Made by a program: the position numbers and the translations under genes. The notes under the pieces were generated by a model. It saw only the letters and a program-made list of their open reading frames with translations. It was not told the origin of the DNA and searched no databases. DNA of 64,000 nucleotides, from positions 22,273-86,272 of the forward strand of contig NZ_JAALJI010000029.1 of assembly GCF_011064595.1 (NCBI RefSeq), read 5' to 3'. Shown here piece by piece: positions 52,485 to 61,781 of this stretch. The stretch is from Paludisphaera soli. GTDB taxonomy: Bacteria; Planctomycetota; Planctomycetia; Isosphaerales; Isosphaeraceae. Within the stretch, counting starts at the first letter, position 1, and each line of letters opens with the position of its first letter.

Positions 52485-54977
52485 TCAGCCGAAGTCGAAG
52501 CGGACCTCGCCCGCTTCGATCTTCAGCCTGGCGTCGAACGACTTCCCGGCCTTCGACTCGAAGCCCTTCAGCAGCGGCGTGCGGCCCGACTTGAGCAGAG
52601 CCTGGGCCGACCTGACCGAGATCTTCTTGCCGGCGATGACCTTCCAGATCGTGAACTTGCAGCCGGCCTTCCAGCCCGAGCAGCCGTAGCCCTTGGCCCC
52701 CTCGACGACCTCGGACTTGCACAGGGGGCAGGCCCCGATCGCGACCGCCGCGAACGGGGCGGGCTCCGCGCCGGGGGCCGCGGGCTCGGCCGCTTCCTCG
52801 GCCGGCTTCCCCTTGCGGGCCCGCTTCGGGGCCGAGGACTTCGCGCCGGCGCGGCCCCCCCCGGACCGCTTCACGGACCTGGCTTCGGATCGCGCCTCCG
52901 CGCCGGATCGCGGGGCGGCCCCGCCCCTCCCGCCGAACCGCCGTTCGACCGCCGCGGGGATCGGCACGTCCATCAGCACCCCGGACTCCGATAGCTGCAA
53001 GAGCGCCTCGCCCGCGCCCTCGAGCGCGATCGGGCGGCTCAGGACGCGCCTCTGGATCAGCTCGCGGACCTGGGCGTCGTCGAGCGTGAGTCCTCGGTAC
53101 TCCCGGAACAGGGTGAACTTGCAGCCCTCCTTCCAGCCGGAGCAGCCGAAGCCCTTCTTGCCCGCGATCACCGGCCGCCCGCAGCGGGGGCAGTCCCCCA
53201 GGCGGGACGGGTCGGCCTCGCCGTCGTCGGCCGTGCGGATGATGTCGCCGGTGTAGCGGAGGATCTCCGCCATGAACCGCGAGGGCTCCAGCCGGCCGCG
53301 TTCGATCTCGCGGAGCTGAGCCTCCCACTCCCCCGTCAGCTCGGGGCTCTTGAGGTTCCGGTCGCGGACGATCGCCACGAGATAGCGGCCCAGATCGGTC
53401 GCGGCGAGGGCCTTCTTGTCGCGGACGATGTAGCCGCGGTCCAGAAGGGTCTCAATGATCGCGGCGCGGGTGGCCGGCGTCCCGAGCCCGCGTTCCTTGA
53501 GCGCCTCCTTCAGGGCCTCGTCCTCGACGAGCTTCCCGGCCGTCTCCATCGCGCCCAGCAGGGTCCCCTCGGTGTAGGGCTTGGGAGGGCTCGTCCGCCC
53601 TTCGCGGACCGAGGGCTCGTGGGGGCCGCTCTCGCCGACGCGGAACTCGGGCAGCTCCTGTTCGTCCTCCTTCTCGGGGTCGGGCTTCCTCGGGTCGAGC
53701 ACCGTCCAGCCGGGATCCACCACCCGGACGCCCCGCGCGCGGAAGGGGACCTCGTTCGACTCGCCCGAGACCGTCGTGACCTCCTTGACGCAGGTGGGGT
53801 AGAAGGCGGCGATCAGGCGGGTGACCACGGCGTCGTACACCTTCTGGGCGGCCGGGACGAGCGAGCCCGGCTTCTTTCCGGTCGGGATGATCGCGTGGTG
53901 GTCGCTGACCTTGGCGTCGTTGATCAGCCTGCCCGTGAAGTTCAGGGCCGACAGGTCCAGCCGCGCGATCTGGTCGCCGCGTTGCGACCGGAGGTCCTCC
54001 AGGATGCCGGGGATCTTGGGCTTCATGTCGTTGCCGAGATACCGCGAGTCGGTCCTGGGATAGCTGATCAGCTTGGCCTCGTACAGCGACTGCGCCGCCT
54101 TCAGGGTGGCGTCGGCCGACAGGCCGTAGCGGCGGTTCATCTCGCGCTGGAGTTCGGTCAGGTCGTGGAGCTGCGGGGGGGGCACCCGCTCGGGCTTGCG
54201 GTCGACCCCGACGATCGCGAAGGGCCGTTCGCGGATCTGATCGAGCAGGGCCAGTGCCTCGGCCTCGACGACGAAGCGGCCCCCGGCGAACTTGAAGGCG
54301 ACGGACCGGTAGCGGGTCGTCAGCTCCCAGAAGGGCTCGGGGACGAAGGTGCGGATCTCGTCGTCGCGGCGGACGATCAGGGCCAGCACGGGCGTCTGGA
54401 CGCGGCCGACGCTCCAGAGCCTCCCGGTCGACCGATGCCGGACGGTGTAGAAGCGCGTGGCGTTCAGGCCGACGACCCAGTCGGCCTCGCTCCGGCATCG
54501 GGCCGCCGCATAGAGGGCGTCGTATTCCGCGAGGGGCCGGAGCCGGCCGAACGCCTCGCGGATCGCCGACTCGGTCAGGGAGCTGAGCCAGAGGCGTCGC
54601 GCGGGCTTGCCCACGGCCCCGCTCAGCTCCTGGATGTAGCGGAAGATCAGCTCCCCCTCGCGGCCGGCGTCGGTGGCGCAGATGATCTCGTCGGCGTCGC
54701 GGAGCAGCTTGCGGATCACGCCGAGCTGCTTCCGGGCCCCGGAGTCGCCCCGGGGCTTCAGCTCGAATCGGTCGGGCGCGAAGGGGAGGGTCTCCAGGGA
54801 CCATCGCTTCAGCGCCGGGTCGTAGTCGTCGGGGTCTTTCAGGGTCGCCAGGTGTCCCAGGGCCCAGGTCACCTGGTAGTCGCGGCCCTCGAAGTAGCCC
54901 TCGCGGCGCGAGGAGGCGCCGAGGAAGCTCGCCAGCTCCCGGGCCACCGACGGCTTCTCGGCCAGGACCACGCGCAT
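52485..54977 (-). CDS. topB: DNA topoisomerase III
   Basis: An 830-residue type IA topoisomerase. The Toprim domain is at the N-terminus (MRVVLAEKPSVARELA; CATDAGREGELIFRYI with the DxD-type metal residues), and the active-site Tyr306 lies in SYPRTDSRYL. RALLTY-type helices and the GLGTPATRAAIIE block follow. The C-terminus has two zinc-binding motifs, CPRCGRPV...CSGWKEGC and CPLCKSEV...CSGWKAGC, separated by a long basic Ala/Lys-rich linker. It decatenates and relaxes DNA at forks. The length and linker are greater than in E. coli TopB. The reverse-strand tRNA-His lies just upstream. Confidence 0.93.
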   Translation of the reverse strand: MRVVLAEKPSVARELASFLGASSRREGYFEGRDYQVTWALGHLATLKDPDDYDPALKRWSLETLPFAPDRFELKPRGDSGARKQLGVIRKLLRDADEIICATDAGREGELIFRYIQELSGAVGKPARRLWLSSLTESAIREAFGRLRPLAEYDALYAAARCRSEADWVVGLNATRFYTVRHRSTGRLWSVGRVQTPVLALIVRRDDEIRTFVPEPFWELTTRYRSVAFKFAGGRFVVEAEALALLDQIRERPFAIVGVDRKPERVPPPQLHDLTELQREMNRRYGLSADATLKAAQSLYEAKLISYPRTDSRYLGNDMKPKIPGILEDLRSQRGDQIARLDLSALNFTGRLINDAKVSDHHAIIPTGKKPGSLVPAAQKVYDAVVTRLIAAFYPTCVKEVTTVSGESNEVPFRARGVRVVDPGWTVLDPRKPDPEKEDEQELPEFRVGESGPHEPSVREGRTSPPKPYTEGTLLGAMETAGKLVEDEALKEALKERGLGTPATRAAIIETLLDRGYIVRDKKALAATDLGRYLVAIVRDRNLKSPELTGEWEAQLREIERGRLEPSRFMAEILRYTGDIIRTADDGEADPSRLGDCPRCGRPVIAGKKGFGCSGWKEGCKFTLFREYRGLTLDDAQVRELIQRRVLSRPIALEGAGEALLQLSESGVLMDVPIPAAVERRFGGRGGAAPRSGAEARSEARSVKRSGGGRAGAKSSAPKRARKGKPAEEAAEPAAPGAEPAPFAAVAIGACPLCKSEVVEGAKGYGCSGWKAGCKFTIWKVIAGKKISVRSAQALLKSGRTPLLKGFESKAGKSFDARLKIEAGEVRFDFG

Positions 54978-55139
54978 GCGACGACCTTCCGAACGGCCAG
55001 GGATCCGGACGGGGCCGTCGGTCGGGTGCGGCGATCGCGAGGAGGGCTCACGGCGTCAGGTCGCCCCGCGTTCGGAGGTCGCTTCGCCGACGGACGGCGG
55101 GTCCACTCGTCTCGCGTCCGAGTGGAATGATCGAGGAAG

Positions 55140-55213
55140 GGTGGCTGACGGGATTCGAACCCGCGATATCCAGATCCACAATCTGGTGCCTTAACCGCTA
55201 GGCCACAGCCACC
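55140..55213 (-). tRNA. tRNA-His (GTG)
   Basis: 74 nt read on the reverse strand. Acceptor GTGGCTG pairs with CAGCCAC; the extra 5' G (position -1) faces C73, the identity mark of tRNA-His. The anticodon stem CCAGA/TCTGG encloses GTG. CCA is not encoded. Confidence 0.95.
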
Positions 55214-55230
55214 ATCGATGACGAGAAGAC

Positions 55231-55260
55231 ACGATAATCGGGGCCGTGGGTTCGCGTCAA
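55231..55260 (-). promoter_or_regulatory. Promoter of tRNA-His
   Basis: On the reverse strand TTGACG (complement of 55255-55260) and TATCGT (complement of 55231-55236) are 18 bases apart and lie 17 bases upstream of the tRNA. Confidence 0.6.
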
Positions 55261-55477
55261 GTCGGGCCGCGGCAAAAGGTGGCCGAGGGGGGAGTGGGAA
55301 ACGCTTTGCGCAGCCGCCGGGAGGGGGCTTGAGAAAATCGCTACAAGGCCTTGACTCGCACGGATAAACTCATGACGCTGGCCGATCGGAAGGCGGGGCG
55401 GGGGGGTCGGTTTTTCCGGCCCCGGACGCGCCCGATCGAGGGACCTGCTCCTGGGGCGTTTCGGGGCGACGAGTGAC

Positions 55478-56482
55478 ATGGCAGATTCCTTGCTGCGGAT
55501 CGGGATCGCCGGGTGCGGTCAGGCCGCGCGGATCCACGTGGAGCGGCTGCTGCGGGAGGCCGACGTCCAGATCGTCGGCTGCGCCGACCCGCTCCGCGAA
55601 TCGGCCGAATCGCTCGCCGAGGCGATCGCCGCGAAGGCCGGCGCCAGGCCCGCCGCGTTCGACGACTACCAGGCCCTGCTGGACCAGCGTCCCGACGCCG
55701 TGGCGATCTTCACGCCCCACCTCCGCCACTACCGGCAGGCGATGGACGCGCTGCAGGCCGGGATCCACGTGTTCGTCGAGAAGCCCCTGTCGACCAACCC
55801 GCAGGAGGCCGACGACGTCGTGACCCTCGCGCGGGGGCGTAAGCTCAAGGTGGCCGTCGGCCACCAGTACCGGCTGCGTCCCAGCCTGGCCGAGGCCCGC
55901 AAGCGGCTGGCGGCCGAGTCCGTGGGCGCGCTCCGCCTGGTCACCGCGACCCTCTCGCAGCCCTGGCTGGCCCGCCAGCAGGAGCGCGAGGCCGAGACCT
56001 CCTGGCGGTTCGACCCCAAGCTCTCCGGCGGCGGGCTCCTGGCCGACGCCGGCGACCACCTGGTCGACTCCTTGCTCTGGACGACCGGCCGGACCGCCCG
56101 AGAGGTCTTCGCCGTCCAGGGCCGGCTCGCGTCGGGCCTCGACGTCGTCACGGCCGCCGCGATCCGGCTCGAAGGGGACGTGCCGGCGACCCTGGCCCTC
56201 TCGGGCGTCTCCCAGGGGAGCCTGTTCGAGCTGAACTTCTTCGGCGAGCGCGGCCGGATCCGCGCGACCGACTCCCTCCTGGAAGTCGACCCGGGCGACG
56301 GCTCGGCCGTCGTCCCCGTCGAGCTGCCGGGGCCCGCCGAGTCGATCGACGCCAACTTCCTCGCCGCCCTCCGGGGCCTGGGGCCGCTCTCGTGCTCGGC
56401 CGAGGACGCCCTCGACACCGTCCGGCTCAGCGAGGCCGTCGCCCGCTCGGCCGCGACCGGGCAGGTGGTCCAGCTCGTCTGA
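55478..56482 (+). CDS. Gfo/Idh/MocA family oxidoreductase
   Basis: A 334-residue dehydrogenase. The N-terminal Rossmann fold begins IGIAGCGQAARIH, with VEKPLST near residue 105 carrying the Glu-Lys-Pro motif of the family. The C-terminal domain has GGGLLADAGDHLVDSLLW, with the DxGxHxxD-type active-site block, where the catalytic Asp and His are kept. Members act on sugars, inositols or related alcohols with NAD(P); the substrate here is not predictable. It lies between the reverse-strand tRNA-His and a 356-base gap, so it is probably a single-gene unit. Confidence 0.88.
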   Translation: MADSLLRIGIAGCGQAARIHVERLLREADVQIVGCADPLRESAESLAEAIAAKAGARPAAFDDYQALLDQRPDAVAIFTPHLRHYRQAMDALQAGIHVFVEKPLSTNPQEADDVVTLARGRKLKVAVGHQYRLRPSLAEARKRLAAESVGALRLVTATLSQPWLARQQEREAETSWRFDPKLSGGGLLADAGDHLVDSLLWTTGRTAREVFAVQGRLASGLDVVTAAAIRLEGDVPATLALSGVSQGSLFELNFFGERGRIRATDSLLEVDPGDGSAVVPVELPGPAESIDANFLAALRGLGPLSCSAEDALDTVRLSEAVARSAATGQVVQLV

Positions 56483-56838
56483 CCCCCCTTCGCGGCGCGA
56501 CGCCCGGCCCCGCCCCCGGCGCGTGCGGGTCGTGAGGGTTCTCGGGCAGGATCCCGGAGCACGCCGAATCAACCGGAGCCGAGTCCCTTCAAGGCGTCGA
56601 TGAAGTCTTGCCGAACAATCGAGAGTGAACGCCCGCGGCGCGTCGACCCGCATCCGCCGCGACCCAGGCCCGAGCGAAGCCCAGACCAACACGCGACCAC
56701 GCCGACGAGATGACGAAACCAAAGACCCCCTCTCGAATTCCACCCCCTGATCGACCTGCGGAACGGGGCGGCCCCCCGAGACGTCACGTCTCGAACGCCC
56801 GCCCCTTCCTGGCATCCCTTGGCCCGAGGACCGGATCC
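56483..56838. other. Gene-free region before the acidic protein gene
   Basis: These 356 bases contain no supported gene. An upstream in-frame ATG for the acidic protein (56710) would add a Pro/Arg-rich segment unlike the rest. No clear promoter hexamers were found. Confidence 0.35.
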
Positions 56839-57198
56839 ATGCTCGAACTTGAGACGACGTCCGCCGTACTGGAGCCTCTCGCCTCCCCCGAAGAGATCCG
56901 GGACGGCGGGAAGCCCTGGCCCTCCTTCCTGGACGCCCGCCATCCCGGCGAGGAGGAAGAAGCGGAGTTCGACGAAGCCTTCGACGACGAGGAAGACGAC
57001 GAGGAAGAGTTCGACGACCTCGAGGAGGAAGAGGACATCGACGACGACTTCGACGACGACGAGGAAGACATCGACCCCGAGGTCGACGAGGAGATCGACG
57101 ACATCGAGATCGACGACGACGAGGACGACTTCGACGACGACGACGAGGACGACGACTTCGACGACATCGACGAGGAAGACGAGGAAGACATCGACTGA
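56839..57198 (+). CDS. Extremely acidic low-complexity protein
   Basis: A 119-residue protein. Residues 1-35 are ordinary (MLELETTSAVLEPLASPEEI...WPSFLDAR), then almost every residue to the end is Asp or Glu, interrupted at intervals by single Phe, Ile, Leu or Val residues. It should be disordered or a DNA/RNA-mimicking polyanion; it could also bind cations or basic proteins. I know similar short acidic proteins in Planctomycetes but no function. A GAGGA site lies eight bases before the ATG at 56839. The run of GAC/GAG codons is a low-complexity DNA tract, and its length may vary by replication slippage. A terminator-like hairpin follows. Confidence 0.65.
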   Translation: MLELETTSAVLEPLASPEEIRDGGKPWPSFLDARHPGEEEEAEFDEAFDDEEDDEEEFDDLEEEEDIDDDFDDDEEDIDPEVDEEIDDIEIDDDEDDFDDDDEDDDFDDIDEEDEEDID

Positions 57199-57231
57199 CG
57201 CCCCGCCCCCCCGGGCGTCCTCGATGGCACC

Positions 57232-57258
57232 GAGAGGCAGGCCGCCGGCCTGCCTCTT
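57232..57258 (+). terminator. Terminator hairpin after the acidic protein gene
   Basis: An 11-bp perfect stem, AGAGGCAGGCC pairing with GGCCTGCCTCT around a GCC loop, extended by a G-T pair. Only two T residues follow. Confidence 0.6.
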
Positions 57259-57445
57259 CGCGTTCCCGAAGGCCCCCCCGCCGCGTCCGCCGGATTTTCC
57301 CGAAGGGGGCGGCGGAATGCACCTTGCCGCGCGCCGCGCCTTGCGGATATCCTAGGAGCGATCGCCGGATCGGCCGCCCTCCCCCGGCGCTTTCGTCGGG
57401 CGAGTCGGGCCGGTGACGGTGGCAGGCATGAAGGGAGACGCAGCG

Positions 57446-57886
57446 ATGGGCGGATCGAACGATTGGACGGGGGATTCCACCGAAGATCGACCGACCCCCG
57501 AGACCTCGACTCGTCGGCTGCGGGACCAGTCCCAGCGCGACTTCGAGATCGAGTTCCTCGGCGGCATCCTCGAGCGCGACCCGTACCTCGTCGAAGTCCT
57601 CCGCGTGCACGCCAACAACCTGGCGGCCAAGGGTTTGTACTCCCGCGCCCTGCAGCTCGACCGCCGGCTCGTCCGGCTCCTCCCCGAAGACGCGATCGCC
57701 TGGTACAACCTGGCCTGCAGCTACGCGATGCTGGGCATGATCGACCCCGCGTTCGCCGGCCTGCAGCGGTCGCTGGAGCTGGGCTACCAGTGTCAGGAGC
57801 GACTGCGACACGACCCCGACCTGAAGACGCTCCGCCGCGACCCTCGCTTCCTCCGCCTGATCCGCCGCTTCGAATTCATCCTCTGA
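57446..57886 (+). CDS. TPR-type small protein
   Basis: A 146-residue protein with tetratricopeptide-like helices: PYLVEVLRVHANNLAAKGLYSRALQLDRRLVRLLPEDAIAWYNLACSYAMLGMIDPAFAGLQRSLELGY covers two TPR units near residues 48-115. TPRs mediate protein-protein binding. The C-terminus (LKTLRRDPRFLRLIRRFEF) is the usual planctomycete end of such proteins. I use the ATG at 57446, seven to eight bases after GGGAG; earlier in-frame ATGs at 57413 and 57428 are possible. A strong intrinsic terminator follows 65 bases downstream. Confidence 0.75.
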   Translation: MGGSNDWTGDSTEDRPTPETSTRRLRDQSQRDFEIEFLGGILERDPYLVEVLRVHANNLAAKGLYSRALQLDRRLVRLLPEDAIAWYNLACSYAMLGMIDPAFAGLQRSLELGYQCQERLRHDPDLKTLRRDPRFLRLIRRFEFIL

Positions 57887-57950
57887 CCGGCCCCGCCTCC
57901 GACCCGATCCGGAACGCCCCGGCCGCGCCGACCCGAACGTGCTGAAGAGG

Positions 57951-58003
57951 GCGGGCGTCGCCCACCGATCCCCGGACGGTGGCCGACGCCCGCTTTCTTT
58001 TTT
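57951..58003 (+). terminator. Strong intrinsic terminator
   Basis: GCGGGCGTCG pairs with CGACGCCCGC (10 bp), a C/C mismatch, then CCACCG/CGGTGG (6 bp) around a 9-nt loop, followed directly by TTTCTTTTTT (57994-58003). It ends transcription from the TPR gene before the next unit. Confidence 0.85.
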
Positions 58004-58045
58004 CGCCTCCGCCTCCGACCCTCGATGAGAGCCACGGGAAGTTCG

Positions 58046-58879
58046 ATGACCCACCACGATTGGGAGCACGTCCGGGAGGCCGCGGCCGTCGTCCGGGCGG
58101 CCTGGCCGGGGAGCCCGAAGGTCGGCCTGGTCCTGGGCACCGGCCTGGGGGCCCTCGCCCGCGAGATCGAGTCGCCGGTCGCGATCCCCTATCCGGAGAT
58201 CCCCCACTTCCCCCGCTCCACGGTCGATGGCCACGCCGGCCGGCTCGTCTGCGGGACGCTGGCCGGCCACCCCGTGCTGGCGATGGAGGGCCGGTTCCAC
58301 CTGTACGAGGGCTACACCGCCGCCCAGGTGACGTTCCCCGTCCGGGTGATGAAGGAGATGGGCTGCGAGCTGCTGATCGTCTCCAACGCCTGCGGCGGGC
58401 TGAATCCCCAGTTCCGCAAGGGGGACCTCATGGTCATCGAGGACCACATCAACCTGCTGGGCGTCAACCCCCTGATCGGCCCCAACGACGAACGCCTCGG
58501 CCCCCGCTTCCCGGACATGAGCCGGCCCTACGACGAGGAGCTGCAGGAGATGGCCCTCCGCGCGGCGCTCGAGGCGAACATCGTCGCCCACCGCGGCGTC
58601 TACGTGGCGGTGACGGGCCCGAACCTGGAGACCCGGGCCGAGTACCGGTTCCTCCGCGCGATCGGTGCCGACGTCGTCGGCATGTCCACCGTCCCCGAGG
58701 TCCTGGTGGCCGTCCACGCCGGGCTGAAGGTGCTGGGCTTCTCGATCGTCACCGACATGTGCCTGCCCGACGCCCTGGAGCCGGCGACCCTCGAGGACAT
58801 CCTCGCCGTCGCCAATCAGGCCGAGGGGAAGCTCCGCACCATCGTCCGGGGCGTGCTCGAAGGCCGGCCCTCCTCCTGA
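58046..58879 (+). CDS. Purine-nucleoside phosphorylase (PNP class II)
   Basis: A 277-residue trimeric-type phosphorylase. [16 protein letters not shown] holds the phosphate-binding Ser/Thr-Gly loop, [28 protein letters not shown] the next conserved block, [31 protein letters not shown] the active-site Asn region, and the catalytic [31 protein letters not shown] the base-binding loop. It splits purine nucleosides into base and ribose 1-phosphate. I use the ATG at 58046 with GGGAAG nearby; the ATG at 58025 adds seven residues and has no binding site. The unit begins just after an intrinsic terminator. Confidence 0.9.
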   Translation: MTHHDWEHVREAAAVVRAAWPGSPKVGLVLGTGLGALAREIESPVAIPYPEIPHFPRSTVDGHAGRLVCGTLAGHPVLAMEGRFHLYEGYTAAQVTFPVRVMKEMGCELLIVSNACGGLNPQFRKGDLMVIEDHINLLGVNPLIGPNDERLGPRFPDMSRPYDEELQEMALRAALEANIVAHRGVYVAVTGPNLETRAEYRFLRAIGADVVGMSTVPEVLVAVHAGLKVLGFSIVTDMCLPDALEPATLEDILAVANQAEGKLRTIVRGVLEGRPSS

Positions 58880-58946
58880 GTGAAGTGAGGCGAGCCCCCG
58901 CGCCGCCTCCCACCGAACCGACCCGTCCCGGGGATCTCGAAGCGTC

Positions 58947-61781
58947 ATGTCCACGAACGCGAAGCCCTACAAAGAGACCTTGAACCTCCCCGCCACCGGG
59001 TTCGAGATGAAGGCCAACCTGCCGGCGCGCGAGCCGAAGATGCAGGAGGGCTGGCGCGAGCAGGACCTCTACGCCCGGCTCCGCGAGGCCCGCCGGGGCG
59101 CCCCCCGCCGCGTGCTCCACGACGGCCCGCCGTACGCCAACGGCGACATCCACATGGGCACGGCCCTGAACAAGATGCTCAAGGACTTCGTCGTCCGCTC
59201 GCTCTCCATGCGCGGGTTCGACAGCCCCTACGTCCCCGGCTGGGACACCCACGGCCTGCCGATCGAGCACAAGGTCATGAAGGACCTGGGCCCGAAGGCC
59301 GCCTCGCTCGACCGCGCCGAGGTCCGCGAACTGTGCCGGGTCGAGGCCATGAAGTGGGTGGACGTCCAGCGCGCCCAGTTCCGCCGGCTCGGCGTCCTCG
59401 GCGACTGGGACGACCCGTACCTGACGCTCGACCCCCGCTACGAGGCCGGCATCGTCGACGTCCTGGCCGACCTGCTCGACGCCGGCTACGTCTTCCGCCA
59501 GCTCAAGCCGATCCACTGGTGCACCTCCGACCAGACCGCGCTGGCCGAGGCCGAGCTGGAGTACCGCGACGAGACGACCCCCAGCATCTACGTCAACTTC
59601 CCGATGGTCGCCGGAGTCCCCGACGCCTGGCTCGCCGCCGAGGGCTCGAAGCCCGAGGAATGGTCGGCGATGATCTGGACGACGACCCCCTGGACCCTCC
59701 CGGCCAACGTCGCCGTCGCCGTCCACCCCGACCTCACCTACGCCGGCGTCCGCTACGTCGACCCCGAGACCGGCCAGGTCGTCCGCACCATCCTGGGGGC
59801 GGACCTCGTCGCCCGGGTCATGGAGCTGCGGAAGATCACGGACTTCGCCGAGGTCGGCCGCTGCAAGGGCCGCGAGCTGGAGCACGCCCAGTACCGCCAC
59901 CCGTTCCTGGACCGGGTCTCGCCGATCGTCCTGGCGAACTACGTCAGCGTCGAGGACGGCACCGGGCTGGTCCACACCGCCCCCGGCCACGGCGGCGAGG
60001 ACTACCAGACCGGCCTCGCCTATCAGCTCCCGGTCCTCAGCCCGGTCGGGCCCTCGGGCAAGTTCACCGACGAGGCTCCCGAGTGGCTCGTCGGCCTGCA
60101 CGTCTTCGCCGGCAATCCCAAGGTCGTCGCCCACCTCAAGGAGTCGGGGCACCTGTACCTGGAATCGCCGCTCTCGCACAGCTACCCGCATTGCTGGCGC
60201 TGCAAGAAGCCGGTCATCTTCCGGGCGACCGAGCAGTGGTTCGTGGGCGTCGACCGCAACGACCTCCGCGGCCGGACGCTGGAGGAGATCAAGCAGGTCC
60301 GCTGGTATCCCGAGTGGGGCCAGGCGCGGATCGAGGCGATGGTCTCGCTCCGCCCCGACTGGTGCATCAGCCGCCAGCGCTCCTGGGGCGTGCCGATCCC
60401 CGCCCTCGGCTGCACCGCGTGCCACGCCCAGCTGCTGACGGCCGAGACGGCCCGCCACTTCCGCGACCTCTTCCGCAAGGAAGGGGCCGACGCCTGGTTC
60501 AGCCGGCCCGTCGAGGAGATCCTCCCCCCCGACGCCAAGTGCCCCCAGTGCGGCGGGACGAGCTTCCGCAAGGAGGGGGACATCCTGGACGTCTGGTTCG
60601 AATCCGGCTCCAGCCACCGCGCCGTGCTGGCGAAGGGCTTCGAGCTGGGCTTCCCGGCGTTCATGTACCTGGAGGGTTCGGACCAGCACCGCGGCTGGTT
60701 CCAGTCGTCGATCCTGACTTCGGTCGGCACCACCGGAAAGGCCCCGTTCGAGAGCATCCTGACCCACGGCTTCGTCGTCGACGACAAGGGCCGGAAGATG
60801 GCCAAGTCCGAGGGGAACGCCATCCCCGCCGTCAAGGCGACCGAGCAGCACGGGGCCGACGTGCTCCGGCTGATGGTCTCCAGCATGGACTACGCCGACG
60901 ACGTCCGGATCAGCGAGCGCTCGATCAAGGAGGCGTCCGAGGCCTACCGCAAGATCCGCAACACGTTCCGCTACCTGCTGGGGAACCTGGAGGACTACGC
61001 CAAGTTCGACCCTTCGACCGTCGACCTGGCGACCCTTCATGAGATCGACCACTGGGCCCTCGGCCAGCTCAACGGCGTGATCCGCGACGCGCTCGCCGCC
61101 TACGAGCGGTTCGAGTTCTACAAGGTCCATCAGCGGATCTACCAGTTCTTCTCCGTCGAGCTGTCGAGCTTCTACCTGGACGTGCTCAAGGACCGGCTCT
61201 ACGCCGAGGAGCCCCTGGGCGCCGACCGCCGCGCCGCGCAGTTCGTCCTGCACAAGCTGCACGACGTGCTGACTCGGCTCCTGGCCCCGATCCTCCCGCA
61301 CACCGCCGAGGAGTCGTGGGGCTACATGCCGCACGGCCAGGACCTGCCGGCGAGCGTCCACCTGGCGACCTTCCCCGAGCCCGACCCCCGCTGGGACGAC
61401 GCCGAACGCGACGCCCGCTGGGAGACCCTCCGCGAGGCCCGCGACGCGATCCTCCGGGCCCTCGAAGGGCTCCGCAAGGACAAGACGATCGGCAGCGCCC
61501 AGGAGGCGTCCGTGGTGGTCGCGGCGCCGGCCGCCGACCTGCCGCTCCTCCAGGCCGACCGCGACCTGCTGGCGACGATCTGCCTGGTCTCCGAGGTCGA
61601 GATCCGCGAGGGCTCGGGCGCCGACCGCTTCCAGGTCTCGGCGTCGCGATCGGCCCACGGCAAGTGCGAACGCTGCTGGAACTACCGCCCGAGCGTCGGC
61701 CGGTCTCCCGAGCACCCGACGCTCTGCGAGCGCTGCGTGCGGGTGGTGACGGCCGCCGCCGAGAAGGGCGCCGCGTCATGA
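58947..61781 (+). CDS. ileS: Isoleucyl-tRNA synthetase
   Basis: A 944-residue class Ia synthetase. The first signature is PYANGDIHMGTALNK, His69-Met-Gly-Thr in place of the usual HIGH; the second is KMAKS at residues 617-621 in GRKMAKSEGN. The editing CP1 domain is present (GTGLVHTAPGHGGEDY; TTPWTLPANVAVAVH), and the anticodon-binding part and a C-terminal zinc motif (CERCWNYR...CERC) complete the bacterial type. The change of the last His in HIGH to Thr I recall from other IleRS, so it may be normal for this lineage. It overlaps purN by four bases (ATGA), starting a three-gene coupled run. Confidence 0.95.
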   Translation: MSTNAKPYKETLNLPATGFEMKANLPAREPKMQEGWREQDLYARLREARRGAPRRVLHDGPPYANGDIHMGTALNKMLKDFVVRSLSMRGFDSPYVPGWDTHGLPIEHKVMKDLGPKAASLDRAEVRELCRVEAMKWVDVQRAQFRRLGVLGDWDDPYLTLDPRYEAGIVDVLADLLDAGYVFRQLKPIHWCTSDQTALAEAELEYRDETTPSIYVNFPMVAGVPDAWLAAEGSKPEEWSAMIWTTTPWTLPANVAVAVHPDLTYAGVRYVDPETGQVVRTILGADLVARVMELRKITDFAEVGRCKGRELEHAQYRHPFLDRVSPIVLANYVSVEDGTGLVHTAPGHGGEDYQTGLAYQLPVLSPVGPSGKFTDEAPEWLVGLHVFAGNPKVVAHLKESGHLYLESPLSHSYPHCWRCKKPVIFRATEQWFVGVDRNDLRGRTLEEIKQVRWYPEWGQARIEAMVSLRPDWCISRQRSWGVPIPALGCTACHAQLLTAETARHFRDLFRKEGADAWFSRPVEEILPPDAKCPQCGGTSFRKEGDILDVWFESGSSHRAVLAKGFELGFPAFMYLEGSDQHRGWFQSSILTSVGTTGKAPFESILTHGFVVDDKGRKMAKSEGNAIPAVKATEQHGADVLRLMVSSMDYADDVRISERSIKEASEAYRKIRNTFRYLLGNLEDYAKFDPSTVDLATLHEIDHWALGQLNGVIRDALAAYERFEFYKVHQRIYQFFSVELSSFYLDVLKDRLYAEEPLGADRRAAQFVLHKLHDVLTRLLAPILPHTAEESWGYMPHGQDLPASVHLATFPEPDPRWDDAERDARWETLREARDAILRALEGLRKDKTIGSAQEASVVVAAPAADLPLLQADRDLLATICLVSEVEIREGSGADRFQVSASRSAHGKCERCWNYRPSVGRSPEHPTLCERCVRVVTAAAEKGAAS

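Noticed and set aside
56950..57197. GAC/GAG-rich tract read as a satellite repeat
   Set aside because: It is in frame within a gene with a start, binding site and terminator, and the hydrophobic codons are spaced irregularly, so it is treated as low-complexity coding sequence.
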